Assembly (NCBI GenBank): GCA_007116145.1
Contig: SKJB01000017.1
Location: forward strand, 1 to 48,658
Direction: 5' to 3'
Source: Limnochordia bacterium
GTDB lineage: Bacteria; Bacillota; Limnochordia; Darwinibacteriales; DTU012
Length of the DNA stretch: 48,658 nucleotides
Position numbers and translations under genes: made by a program. Each line of letters starts with the position of its first letter. The first letter of the stretch is position 1. Shown here in pieces: positions 1 through 7,794 of this stretch. Below the pieces are notes generated by a model, which was given only the letters and a program-made list of their open reading frames with translations, was not told where the DNA came from and made no database searches.

Positions 1-39
1 ACCCGAACCCGAACCCGAACCCGAACCCGAACCCGAACC
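1..39 (+). repeat. ACCCGA hexanucleotide tandem repeat (Pro-Glu linker)
   Basis: Six full copies of the hexamer ACCCGA plus a partial one open the window. Read from base 2 they encode alternating Pro and Glu in frame with the large protein that follows, so they are a coding microsatellite forming a (PE)n spacer. Because the unit is 6 bp, gain or loss of copies would change linker length without breaking the frame. The repeat may extend upstream of the window. Confidence 0.9.
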
Positions 40-2476
40 ATACGATGTATCTGGTGTTGTGATCGATGTAACGAGCCAGCCTCGAGCAGGTATCACTCTC
101 GCTTTTAATGGCTCTAAGACAGGCACAGTGGAAACGGATGCAAACGGGAAGTGGTCGATCAAAGGACTTGACGGACTTACCTATATTGCACCTGTGTCGG
201 AAGTGTATATATTTGAACCTGCATTTGTGGATGTTGAAGGTCCTGAGGAGGGCATTGCATTCATCCTCACGAGCATAGAAGATGATCAGGATCTCGTTCA
301 GTCTGTTGAGTCGTTTTTTACTGGATTCTTTAGCGCTGATTCCGATCAATTTATGCCGTATCTAGGCGATGAGCTTCTGCTTGAACTGGCTCACCTTGAA
401 GGAGTTCAGTTTACGCTGACACCGGAACAGGTTGTCGAAACCTGGGCGGAGGAATGGGAGCTAGACCAGTTACCTTCTGGAACCATCGATTTTCGATTAG
501 ATTATGAAACGGAAGATGATACTCTTGGGTACGTATCTGGGTGGCTTCAGTGGACGCCAGATATCGATAATGAAAATTCGTTCGAACCCATAGAGCTCCA
601 AGTTGATATGGAGTGGGAGTATGGGACCGATGGTCGATGGAAACTGTATTACTTCCTGGTTGACATATTGGACACAATCATCGTTGAGGAATACGAGATA
701 ACTGGTAAAGTTATTGACACAGTAGGTGATGGGATTCCCAATGTACAGGTTGTAATCTATGATACTCGAGGTATTATTACTGTGCAGACGGATAGCACAG
801 GATCCTGGAGTGCGACAGTTTCTGGGTACGCCTATGTAACACCGTATAAAGAAGGCTACCTCTTCGACTTACCTTTCGACAGTGTCCATGGACCGACCCA
901 TTTGGTTTTCACGGGCAGTAGTGAGATGCTTGAGCAATACGCTGTTGTGACTGGCTATGTAATGGATAGCATGAGCAGCGCTCCGCTAGCTGGCGCTCTT
1001 GTCACTCTTGATGGCGGCGTTATAACCAATGGCGTGATAGCATCTGAACGCACAGATTCTGCTGGCAGCTTTACGTTCTATTATGTACCATTGCAGGTAT
1101 CTGGTAACAACCTCGAAAGCATCAAGGTTTCCGCGAGCTTGTCGGGGTACATTACCGATTCTATCGACGTTACTTTAGTGGGCGGCGAGGAGATTTTCGT
1201 TGATCTTGCGCTGGACTCTATCGATGTGCCAGTCATTTCGAATTCGTACTTTAGTGACGACTTCGAGACAGATCAAGGTTGGATAGCAACTGGTTTATGG
1301 CGCCGACAAGAGAATGATCCGACGATTTACAATACGTTAGTGCCTACCTATGTGCACTTGCCACCGAACGACACATCGGGTGGTCGTATTCCAGAGGCTT
1401 ACACGGGTAATTACGCCTATTGGTATGGCGATCCAGCAACAGGAACCTTTGTAGGTGTACAACAACCGAATGATCACCCGTTGTCTGGTGGTACAAGTGA
1501 GTTCGATCACGACTGGGATTTGGATACAGGGTTTGAAGACTGGGATATGGAAACGGAAGTGTTTTTCGATAATAACAATATCTGGGCAGTGCAGAATAAT
1601 CCTACGAACCCAACAACCTTTACCACAGATCAAGGGTACATGCTTGCCTATATTGAGACCTATCATTATTTCAATGGTGGTAAGCTACCTGGAACCATTT
1701 CACTTATCGATCAAGATGGAAATGAATTCGGTCCATGGCCAGCCGAAGGGCGTGTCGGCCAGGGAGGTGTTCTTAATGCCTACTGGTTTGTTGAGTGGGA
1801 ATACTGGGATAGTCTATATCTTCCTGCTGGAACATATACGATAGAGGTTTCGGATCCAAGTACGTGGTCGCATAACAGCCAATCGGGCAATAAGGGTTTT
1901 GCCAAGCTTCAAGCGTTTTCTGACATCGAAGAGGGAGAGTATCCCCACAGACGGTTAGGTAACAGAGGTACCCTTACTTCTCGGGATATTGACTTAACGG
2001 ATGCAGTACAACCCATACTGACATTTATGACATGGTATGAGATTGAAAGTATCAATCCTAATGAAGAAGGCTTTGATTTGATGATGATCACTGTCTCTAA
2101 TGACTCCAACGCTGATCAAGATTACCCATGGTGGGAGTATACTTTTGAGTACTACGATCCTGGCTTTCCTTTAGTGGCTAAGCTGAATCCGTGGTCCGAT
2201 CCCGTTCTAGAAAATCGAGGACATTTGGCGTATACAAGTGGTGGATTCAACCGGGCGGCGAACTGGATTCCGATTCGGGTCGATCTGAGTGAGTTTGCAG
2301 GTGATATCGTGCAAATCCGCTTTATATTCGATACCGTTGATAACTTATTCAATGGATTCCGTGGTTGGTTTATTGATGACCTTGCGGTTATAGAGGGAGC
2401 CGTTGAAAAGGAACAATCATTGACACCCCTTACTTTGGATTATCCTTCGGATTTGCGGGGTTACCCCAGGCGTTAA
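2..2476 (+). CDS. Large secreted/surface protein, 3' part (carboxypeptidase-regulatory-like and jelly-roll domains)
   Basis: The frame is open from base 2, so the gene starts outside the window; the GTG at 59 is internal. Visible order: (PE)n linker; a carboxypeptidase-regulatory-like beta domain (VSGVVIDV, then TDANGKWSI); a segment of about 120 residues resembling an NTF2/SnoaL-type fold (SVESFFTGFFSADSDQF onward); a second beta domain (YEITGKVIDT, TDSTGSWSA); a third (VVTGYVMDS, TDSAGSFTFYY); then a long C-terminal region starting FSDDFETDQGW and ending in RGWFIDDLAV, typical of the immune-inhibitor-A/choice-of-anchor-J type beta-sandwich found on extracellular proteins. No sortase motif or S-layer repeat is seen at the C-terminus. 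Function is unknown; extracellular adhesion or polymer binding is an inference from the domains. A strong terminator follows at once. Confidence 0.8.
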   Translation, partial: PEPEPEPEPEPEPYDVSGVVIDVTSQPRAGITLAFNGSKTGTVETDANGKWSIKGLDGLTYIAPVSEVYIFEPAFVDVEGPEEGIAFILTSIEDDQDLVQSVESFFTGFFSADSDQFMPYLGDELLLELAHLEGVQFTLTPEQVVETWAEEWELDQLPSGTIDFRLDYETEDDTLGYVSGWLQWTPDIDNENSFEPIELQVDMEWEYGTDGRWKLYYFLVDILDTIIVEEYEITGKVIDTVGDGIPNVQVVIYDTRGIITVQTDSTGSWSATVSGYAYVTPYKEGYLFDLPFDSVHGPTHLVFTGSSEMLEQYAVVTGYVMDSMSSAPLAGALVTLDGGVITNGVIASERTDSAGSFTFYYVPLQVSGNNLESIKVSASLSGYITDSIDVTLVGGEEIFVDLALDSIDVPVISNSYFSDDFETDQGWIATGLWRRQENDPTIYNTLVPTYVHLPPNDTSGGRIPEAYTGNYAYWYGDPATGTFVGVQQPNDHPLSGGTSEFDHDWDLDTGFEDWDMETEVFFDNNNIWAVQNNPTNPTTFTTDQGYMLAYIETYHYFNGGKLPGTISLIDQDGNEFGPWPAEGRVGQGGVLNAYWFVEWEYWDSLYLPAGTYTIEVSDPSTWSHNSQSGNKGFAKLQAFSDIEEGEYPHRRLGNRGTLTSRDIDLTDAVQPILTFMTWYEIESINPNEEGFDLMMITVSNDSNADQDYPWWEYTFEYYDPGFPLVAKLNPWSDPVLENRGHLAYTSGGFNRAANWIPIRVDLSEFAGDIVQIRFIFDTVDNLFNGFRGWFIDDLAVIEGAVEKEQSLTPLTLDYPSDLRGYPRR

Positions 2477-2484
2477 TGTTAGGA

Positions 2485-2523
2485 ATTAGAAGCCAGATTC
2501 TTTGAATCTGGCTTCTAATTTTA
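2485..2523 (+). terminator. Rho-independent terminator of the surface-protein gene
   Basis: A perfect 16-bp stem (2485-2500 with 2504-2519, loop TTT) rich in GAAGCCAGATTC/GAATCTGGCTTC is followed by a short T-rich tract, just 8 nt after the stop codon. The hairpin is bounded on its right by a sequence that looks like a group II intron 5' end. Confidence 0.85.
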
Positions 2524-2620
2524 GTGCGCCACGCAGAGCACATAGCTTGGCGGCGAAAGTCCGCTATGGGGGCTGAAGGTAAAATGAAGCAGCAAGCAGG
2601 AATTTTTAACGGGTTGCGAG
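2524..2620 (+). mobile_element. Probable 5' remnant of a group II (class C-like) intron
   Basis: Immediately after the terminator the sequence begins GTGCGCC and continues with GGCGGCGAAAGTCC, a stretch of G residues, GGCTGAAGG and GCAGCAAGCAGG. This order (GUGYG 5' end, a GAAAGUCC motif, GGGG, CUGAAGG) is that of the first domain-I helices of bacterial group II introns. Class C introns characteristically insert right behind Rho-independent terminators, which matches the position exactly. No intron-encoded reverse transcriptase and no domain V are seen before hisA, so only a 5' fragment of about 100 nt remains. The boundary on the right is uncertain. An unrelated structured leader of hisA is the alternative. 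Confidence 0.5.
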
Positions 2621-2661
2621 AACTTGATCATTAATTCTTCTTTCATAAGTGAGGTACTGAA

Positions 2662-3465
2662 ATGAAATTTAGACCATGCATCGATTTACATAACGGAAAA
2701 GTAAAGCAAATCATTGGTGGATCGTTAGATACAAGAAGTGATGGGCTTATTGAAAATTTTGTGTCTGATAAAGATGCGGCCTTTTATGGACAATTATATA
2801 AAGCTGATGGGTTAACGGGTGGCCACACTATAATGCTTGGACCAGGTAATGAACAGGAAGTACTGAAGGCTTTACAAGCCTACCCTGGAGGATTGCAGGT
2901 AGGTGGTGGAATCACGTCGGAAAATGCCAGTAAGTACTTAGATGCCGGAGCTTCTCATGTTATTGTTACTTCCTACGTTTTTAAAGATGGGCAGATCTAT
3001 CAGGATAATTTAGAGAGAATCGTATCGGAAGTTGGCATCCCTAACCTAGTATTGGATCTGAGTTGTCGGCAAAAAGGTGATAGTTATTTTGTTGTCACTG
3101 ATCGCTGGCAAAAGTTTACGAGTTGGGAGATAAACGCTTCCAATCTTGCAAGTTTAGCCCAGTATTGCAGTGAATTTTTGATTCACGCTGTAGATGTGGA
3201 AGGTAAGTGTAGTGGAGTCCAGGAAGATTTAATTACTAAATTAGGTGAGTGGTCGACGATTCCCACAACATATGCAGGAGGAGTTTCATCATTTGCTGAT
3301 CTTGGGTTAGTGAAAAGACTAGGTGCAGGCAAGCTTGATGTAACCATAGGCAGTGCTTTAGACATATTTGGGGGCTCCCTACCTTATAAAGAGGTAGTAC
3401 GGCTTTATGGTCGCGGTGAAACCACGGAATGGCAGAGTTTGATTAGAAGTAGACGGCAACACTAG
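2662..3465 (+). CDS. hisA: Phosphoribosylformimino-AICAR ribotide isomerase, eukaryote-like HisA
   Basis: The 267-residue product is a (beta/alpha)8 barrel isomerase of histidine biosynthesis, converting ProFAR to PRFAR in the cytoplasm. The N-terminus FRPCIDLHNGKVKQIIGG resembles fungal/plant HIS6 (CIDLHNG-VKQIVGG) rather than the usual bacterial HisA start (IPAIDLKDGK), and the catalytic Asp is in CIDLHNG. The second phosphate-binding half shows TYAGGVSSFADL and VTIGSALDIFGG. The ATG at 2662 follows a GTGAGG ribosome site. No other his gene is adjacent, so it is an orphan here; the remaining pathway genes must lie elsewhere if the pathway is complete. A terminator follows at once, so it appears monocistronic. 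Eukaryote-type HisA occurs in scattered bacteria, so old transfer is possible but not shown. Confidence 0.88.
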   Translation: MKFRPCIDLHNGKVKQIIGGSLDTRSDGLIENFVSDKDAAFYGQLYKADGLTGGHTIMLGPGNEQEVLKALQAYPGGLQVGGGITSENASKYLDAGASHVIVTSYVFKDGQIYQDNLERIVSEVGIPNLVLDLSCRQKGDSYFVVTDRWQKFTSWEINASNLASLAQYCSEFLIHAVDVEGKCSGVQEDLITKLGEWSTIPTTYAGGVSSFADLGLVKRLGAGKLDVTIGSALDIFGGSLPYKEVVRLYGRGETTEWQSLIRSRRQH

Positions 3466-3493
3466 AGATCACATTGTGTTCTCTCTTTTTTTA
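3464..3493 (+). terminator. Terminator after hisA
   Basis: An interrupted hairpin (AGAGA and CAC pairing with GTG and TCTCT around an ATT loop, one T-T mismatch) is followed by a run of seven T residues at about 3485-3492, directly behind the hisA stop codon. Confidence 0.7.
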
Positions 3494-3561
3494 TAGGACG
3501 GTCCTAGCGCAGAGCCATCAGTTGCGCTTTAGACAGACGTGAGCGAAAGGAGAATGAAGTG

Positions 3562-4266
3562 ATGATTGAACTAAAAAATGTCAGTACGTTTTATGGCGGA
3601 ACTGTTAAAGCGGTAAACTCGATTAGTCTACAAGTCTCTGATGGTGAAATATTTGGGCTTTTTGGACCTAACGGTGCTGGAAAAACCACAACGATTAAAA
3701 TGATGACAGGAATTCTAGTTCCTACTAGTGGGGATATTTCGGTTAATGGAGTTAGTATAAAGGAGGAGTCTGCAGAGGTCAAGCGGATGATCGGATTTGT
3801 ACCGGATGCACCCAATATGTTTCTCAGTCTAAAAGGAATTGAATATCTAAACTTTATGGCTGATATGTATGACGTTAGCTTATGTGATCGCAAAGAGCGG
3901 ATTGAAGTTCTAAGTAAACGACTTGAAATGAGTAGTGTGCTACGCGATCCAATCCAGAGTTATTCGCATGGAATGCGGAAAAAGATTGAGATTATTGGAG
4001 TTTTAGTGCATAATCCATCAGTTTGGATTATGGATGAACCCATGACTGGTTTGGACCCTCGATCGTCGTACCTTATTACAGAGATGATGCGAGAACATGT
4101 AAATGATCAGAAAACGGTGTTCATTTCAACCCAGTCACTGGATGTAGCCGAGAAGATCTGTGATCGGGTTGCGATTATCCATAATGGACAAATCGTATTC
4201 TGTGGCAATATAGATGAGCTGAAGGAGCATTTTCAAAAGCAAGAAGCGCGCAATTCCGTCTCTTAA
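3562..4266 (+). CDS. ABC transporter ATP-binding protein (lone ATPase subunit)
   Basis: The product is a complete 234-residue nucleotide-binding domain. It has Walker A GPNGAGKTT near residue 37, an ABC signature written SHGMRKK near residue 137, Walker B VWIMDEP near residue 157 and a switch-like STQSLD segment. It resembles the CcmA/NatA-type ATPases of ABC-2 exporters. The ATG at 3562 is preferred over the GTG at 3559 because AAGGAG at 3547-3552 is better spaced for it. No permease gene follows: the next gene, 82 nt downstream, is an oxidoreductase. Either the membrane partner is encoded elsewhere or the operon has lost it. The substrate cannot be inferred. Confidence 0.85.
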   Translation: MIELKNVSTFYGGTVKAVNSISLQVSDGEIFGLFGPNGAGKTTTIKMMTGILVPTSGDISVNGVSIKEESAEVKRMIGFVPDAPNMFLSLKGIEYLNFMADMYDVSLCDRKERIEVLSKRLEMSSVLRDPIQSYSHGMRKKIEIIGVLVHNPSVWIMDEPMTGLDPRSSYLITEMMREHVNDQKTVFISTQSLDVAEKICDRVAIIHNGQIVFCGNIDELKEHFQKQEARNSVS

Positions 4267-4348
4267 GGGTTATTTTTTCGATAATAAAAGGATAGTTATG
4301 GAGTTATGACTAATATGTATACAGCGGTACGAATTTAGGAGGGATTTT

Positions 4349-5422
4349 ATGGGTAATGGGAGTGTATTACGGGCAGGTGTTGTCGGAGTTGGAAATATAG
4401 GCCAAAAAACACATATTCCAGCTTATGTTAACTTACCAGACACACAGTTAGTGGCAGTATGCGATACAGACTCAGAGCGATTAGACACTATCGCAGAGAA
4501 ATATGGTATTGCTAAGGAATACCGATTTACTAATCATGAAGAGATGTATGCTAATGCTAATCTTGATGTTGTCAGTATTTGTACGCCTACATGGGCTCAT
4601 TTTGGACAAACAATTGCGGCCCTTAACAGTGGCATTCATGTTATGTGCGAAAAACCAATTGCTATGAGTACAGAAGAAACAGTTAGCATGGTCAAAGTGG
4701 CGAGAGAGAAAGACTTGTCTTTAGGTATTGGCTATAATAATCGGTTTTCCATAGAGTCGCAAACTCTCAAATCCTATATTGATGACGGTGTTCTAGGTGA
4801 ACTGTATTATGCTAAATGTGGATGGTTGCGTCGCCGTGGAAATCCTCATGGATGGTTTACGAAGAAAGAGTTATCAGGTGGAGGACCATTAATTGATTGC
4901 GGGGTTCACGCTCTAGATTTGGGTTGGTGGCTAATGGGTACGCCTCAGCCTGTGTCTGTATTAGCTTCCACGTACCAAAAGTTTGGAAACTACGACGTAG
5001 AGGGTATCGGTCAATATTGGGCTATGAGCGGTAATAAAGAAGGTGTATTCGATACAGAGGATCTAGCCACTGCGCTAATAAAATTTAGTGATGGGTCGAC
5101 GATTTTCTTTGATGTTAGTTGGGCACTTAATGGCGAAAACAGCTTTTATGCAGAAGTGTACGGTGATAAGGCCGGAGCCCAATGGAATCCCCTCAATATC
5201 TATGGTATGATCGGCAAAAATCTTGCAAATATCCAACCAGTTCTCAATCAAAATATTAACGCGCAAGAGGCAAAGATTGCCAATTTTATCGGTCACCTTT
5301 TTGGACGTGAACAGTTACTTTGTCCAGCTAGTGAGAGCGTAGCCATGTCTCAAATTGTTGATGCTATTTACGAGTCAGGTAGTACAGGAAAGGCTGTTAT
5401 CATTGAGCCATTACAGCTGTGA
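4349..5422 (+). CDS. Gfo/Idh/MocA-family NAD(P)-dependent oxidoreductase
   Basis: 357 residues, usual length for the family. The N-terminal Rossmann fold begins GVVGVGNIGQKTHIP; the family EKP motif appears as VMCEKPIAMS, carrying the catalytic Lys; the substrate-binding half contains GGPLIDCGVHALDLGWW with the conserved Asp and His. A TAGGAGGG ribosome site stands before the ATG. Enzymes of this family reduce or oxidise sugars, inositols and related polyols; the actual substrate is not deducible. A crotonase-family gene starts 44 nt downstream on the same strand and may be co-transcribed, but no shared pathway is evident. Confidence 0.85.
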   Translation: MGNGSVLRAGVVGVGNIGQKTHIPAYVNLPDTQLVAVCDTDSERLDTIAEKYGIAKEYRFTNHEEMYANANLDVVSICTPTWAHFGQTIAALNSGIHVMCEKPIAMSTEETVSMVKVAREKDLSLGIGYNNRFSIESQTLKSYIDDGVLGELYYAKCGWLRRRGNPHGWFTKKELSGGGPLIDCGVHALDLGWWLMGTPQPVSVLASTYQKFGNYDVEGIGQYWAMSGNKEGVFDTEDLATALIKFSDGSTIFFDVSWALNGENSFYAEVYGDKAGAQWNPLNIYGMIGKNLANIQPVLNQNINAQEAKIANFIGHLFGREQLLCPASESVAMSQIVDAIYESGSTGKAVIIEPLQL

Positions 5423-5465
5423 TGTCAAAATTAGGGATACAAATTGAGTTGTGGGAGGAATAGGA

Positions 5466-6266
5466 GTGAGCTATCATTCTATTGTACTAGAAAGAACAAA
5501 TCCTGTATGGATTATTAAGCTAAATTCCCCAGAAAATGAGAATAAGTTAACGATTTCTGGAATGCAGGAACTTACCTCTGTTTTTAAAGAAGCAGAAACG
5601 AGTCGCTCTTGTAAGGCAGTGGTGTTAGCAGCTGAGGGGGAGCTTTTTTGTGGCGGTGGAGCGCTTGGAGATTTTCGCCAGCAAGACTCTATGGCTATTG
5701 TTGAATTTTCCAAGAGTTTTATCGACCTACACACTACCATTTATGCTTTATCAAAACTGGTTATTGCTGCTGTTTGTGGTGAAGTAAAGGGTGGCGGGTT
5801 TAATTTAGTTGAAGTTTGTGATCTAGCGGTAGCTGCAGATAATGCAACCTTTGCCATTCCTGAGATTTTAGCAGGTTTAGCCCCAATGTTAGCTTTAGTA
5901 GGGGTAACGCAAGTATATCCACGCAAGAAAGTGATGGAACTTGCACTGCTTGGTGAATCCATTGACGCTAAAGAGGCGCAGAATATCGGTCTCGTAAATT
6001 GGGTCGTTAAGCAGGAGGATGTCTTAGCGAGTGCTTGCCAAGTAGCGCAGCGTTTAGCGGTGAAGAATCCAACAAGTATTAAGCTTTGTAAGAAACTGTA
6101 TGCGGATCTTAATCTGTCAGCCTATACACAGCACCTAGAAGTGGCTGCACCCTTACTGGTTACAATGCTAAAATCCAAAGATGCGCAGGAAGCACTAGAT
6201 GCTAAGGAGCAGCAGCGGGAGCCAGTGTGGTCTAACAGCGAATCAGATACGCAGGTTTTGTCATAA
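5466..6266 (+). CDS. Enoyl-CoA hydratase/isomerase (crotonase) family protein
   Basis: The product has the crotonase fold of about 266 residues. The oxyanion-hole segments are LFCGGGALGDF and GEVKGGGFNLVEVCDLAVA, and a likely catalytic Glu lies in IPEILAGLAP. The divergent FCGGG and GEVKGGG motifs recall the decarboxylase/dehydratase-type crotonases of polyketide beta-branching (PksI-like), but no polyketide synthase is nearby, so the reaction is left open. I place the start at GTG 5466, served by GGGAGGA at 5453-5459; the frame also opens at GTG 5451 inside that ribosome site. It lies 43 nt after the Gfo/Idh gene. Confidence 0.8.
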   Translation: MSYHSIVLERTNPVWIIKLNSPENENKLTISGMQELTSVFKEAETSRSCKAVVLAAEGELFCGGGALGDFRQQDSMAIVEFSKSFIDLHTTIYALSKLVIAAVCGEVKGGGFNLVEVCDLAVAADNATFAIPEILAGLAPMLALVGVTQVYPRKKVMELALLGESIDAKEAQNIGLVNWVVKQEDVLASACQVAQRLAVKNPTSIKLCKKLYADLNLSAYTQHLEVAAPLLVTMLKSKDAQEALDAKEQQREPVWSNSESDTQVLS

Positions 6267-6279
6267 CCAAACGAACAAG

Positions 6280-6306
6280 CACCAGGCACCTTATCTGGTG
6301 TTTTTT
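6280..6306 (+). terminator. Terminator after the crotonase gene
   Basis: CACCAG (6280-6285) pairs with CTGGTG (6295-6300) and is followed by six T residues (6301-6306). It overlaps the last codons of the convergent kinase gene, which ends at 6291. Confidence 0.75.
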
Positions 6307-7055
6307 CTTTGTTCCCAGTTGTCTAATGCCTGAATAAATTCGGTCGCTGATTGATATCTTAGTTTTGATTCTGTTTGCATGCCGCGGCCAAGTAGCGACT
6401 GTAATTGCTTATCTGGTAGTGAGAACGGACGAGACACAGAAGGAAGCGAACGCGTGATTAACCAATAACAAAGCCGCGCAACAGAATAGAGGTCTGAGGC
6501 GGGAGATAAGAGACATGGGGTTTGTTCTTGTTCCGGTGGGCGAAAATTGATGGTACCTCCGCGGCGTTTGGTCAGCCAGATACCCTTCGCATTTTTGCGT
6601 ACGGATCCACAGTAGTCAAGAATTTTCACTGTTTGTGGTTTATCGTTTTCGATCATGATATTATGATGGGCAATGTCAAAGTGAATAAAGCCGCATCTGT
6701 GTAGATGCTTAAGGCCTTCGAGTATTTGTCTTGTAATAGCTATGGCTAGCATTGGGTCTCTTACCGGTCCTCCTTTTGGACAATTGATTCTCTGTCCCTT
6801 AACCAATTCCATGACAATATAGGCTTGTTTATCCTGAACAAAGAAATCATAGAAACGAGGAAGACAAGGATGTTTTCCGTAGTCTTGCATGATCTCGGCC
6901 TCTTTTTCGGCGCGTTTTATTCTTCGACAAACTTTAATTGCAACAGGAATATCTCGAAGGACGTCAAATCCCTGGTACACACAGTTACTGGCTTTCGCAA
7001 GGGGTTCAATCATCACTTGATATTGGTGCCATTTTATCATCTTGTTCTCGTTCAT
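6291..7055 (-). CDS. Ser/Thr protein kinase-like protein with degenerate motifs
   Basis: A single eukaryotic-type kinase domain of about 254 residues with no transmembrane or PASTA segment. Conserved: VAIK lysine (residue 44 counting from the upstream GTG at 7064), an alpha-C Glu near 55-57, a hinge-like IVMELVKG, and an APE-like RPPEQ followed by SPASDLYSVA. Altered: the glycine-rich loop is not recognisable (EPLAKASNCVYQG); HRDxKxxN reads HFDIAHHN, keeping the Asp and Asn but losing the Arg and the catalytic-loop Lys; DFG reads DYCG. It could be weakly active, specialised or a pseudokinase. ATG at 7055 or GTG at 7064 could start it; neither has a strong ribosome site. It is divergent from the DUF3231 gene and convergent with the crotonase gene. 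Confidence 0.8.
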   Translation of the reverse strand: MNENKMIKWHQYQVMIEPLAKASNCVYQGFDVLRDIPVAIKVCRRIKRAEKEAEIMQDYGKHPCLPRFYDFFVQDKQAYIVMELVKGQRINCPKGGPVRDPMLAIAITRQILEGLKHLHRCGFIHFDIAHHNIMIENDKPQTVKILDYCGSVRKNAKGIWLTKRRGGTINFRPPEQEQTPCLLSPASDLYSVARLCYWLITRSLPSVSRPFSLPDKQLQSLLGRGMQTESKLRYQSATEFIQALDNWEQRKNTR

Positions 7056-7191
7056 CCGACTCACTTTCTTTACAGCCTGAGTGCCTTTGCTCTATTGTAT
7101 GCTGCAGTTCGCTTTTAATGCTTAGTAACAAAGGTGAGTTAGTGTATAGATTGTGTAAATTGTGAAAATCATAATTGATGAGGTGATCAAC

Positions 7192-7710
7192 ATGAAATTC
7201 ACTCGTATAGGTGAGAAAATTGGCTATTTGGGCAAAAAACCGAAGGAAAAAGCAGCTATGATATCCATTGGCGAGGCTTATTCTATCTGGACCACACTAG
7301 TCTACCGTTATGACGCTCTTATGACGACCAAGATCCTGGGTAGCTTTGTCAAGGATGAAGATCTGAAAAGAGTGGTTCAGCGCGGGTTAACGATTTTAGA
7401 GTCTCAGAGAGAGCAGCTTGAAGAGTTAGCTAAGGAGTTTAATATTCCTATGCCTGCTAGACCTCCTGAAAGTGCTAACGTTGCAGCTGATATCAGCACA
7501 CTTACAGATGAATTAATATATCGTGAAATCTATAGTGGTTTAGGAGATATGATGTTTAAGCATGTATCTAGTTTCCAACGGGCACATGGCTCTAGGATTC
7601 GCAAAGTTTTTCGCAATTTTATTGAAACAGAGATGGAGTTATATGATAGCTTTTATGAGTATGGCAAACTCAAAGCCTACCTAAACGAAACGCCTTCTTT
7701 TCGCTTATAG
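7192..7710 (+). CDS. DUF3231 family protein (ferritin-like, spore-coat-associated type)
   Basis: 172 residues, mostly helical, with GEAYSIWTTLVYRYDAL and the repeated helix-rich second half ending near the Phe-rich SSFQRAHGSRIRKVFRNF. This is the pattern of DUF3231, a ferritin-like four-helix family related to CotF-type coat proteins in spore formers. Many family members are two-domain proteins of about 330 residues; this is the single-domain length. ATG 7192 is chosen over GTG 7162 because a GAGGTG site stands 6 nt upstream. It is monocistronic, with an inverted repeat right behind it. No iron-binding residues can be assigned with confidence. Confidence 0.7.
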   Translation: MKFTRIGEKIGYLGKKPKEKAAMISIGEAYSIWTTLVYRYDALMTTKILGSFVKDEDLKRVVQRGLTILESQREQLEELAKEFNIPMPARPPESANVAADISTLTDELIYREIYSGLGDMMFKHVSSFQRAHGSRIRKVFRNFIETEMELYDSFYEYGKLKAYLNETPSFRL

Positions 7711-7740
7711 CTTAAATGACCCTAAGGGGTCATTTAAGCT
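7709..7740 (+). terminator. Perfect inverted repeat behind the DUF3231 gene
   Basis: A 14-bp perfect stem (7709-7722 with 7727-7740, loop TAAG) begins at the stop codon. It lacks a T-run on either strand, so it may be a weak terminator or an RNA-stabilising 3' hairpin shared with the convergent DJ-1 gene. Confidence 0.6.
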
Positions 7741-7794
7741 TGTGCTCAGATACCACAGTGTGTATAATAGAGAAGTGATCTACTTCTTAGGTAA

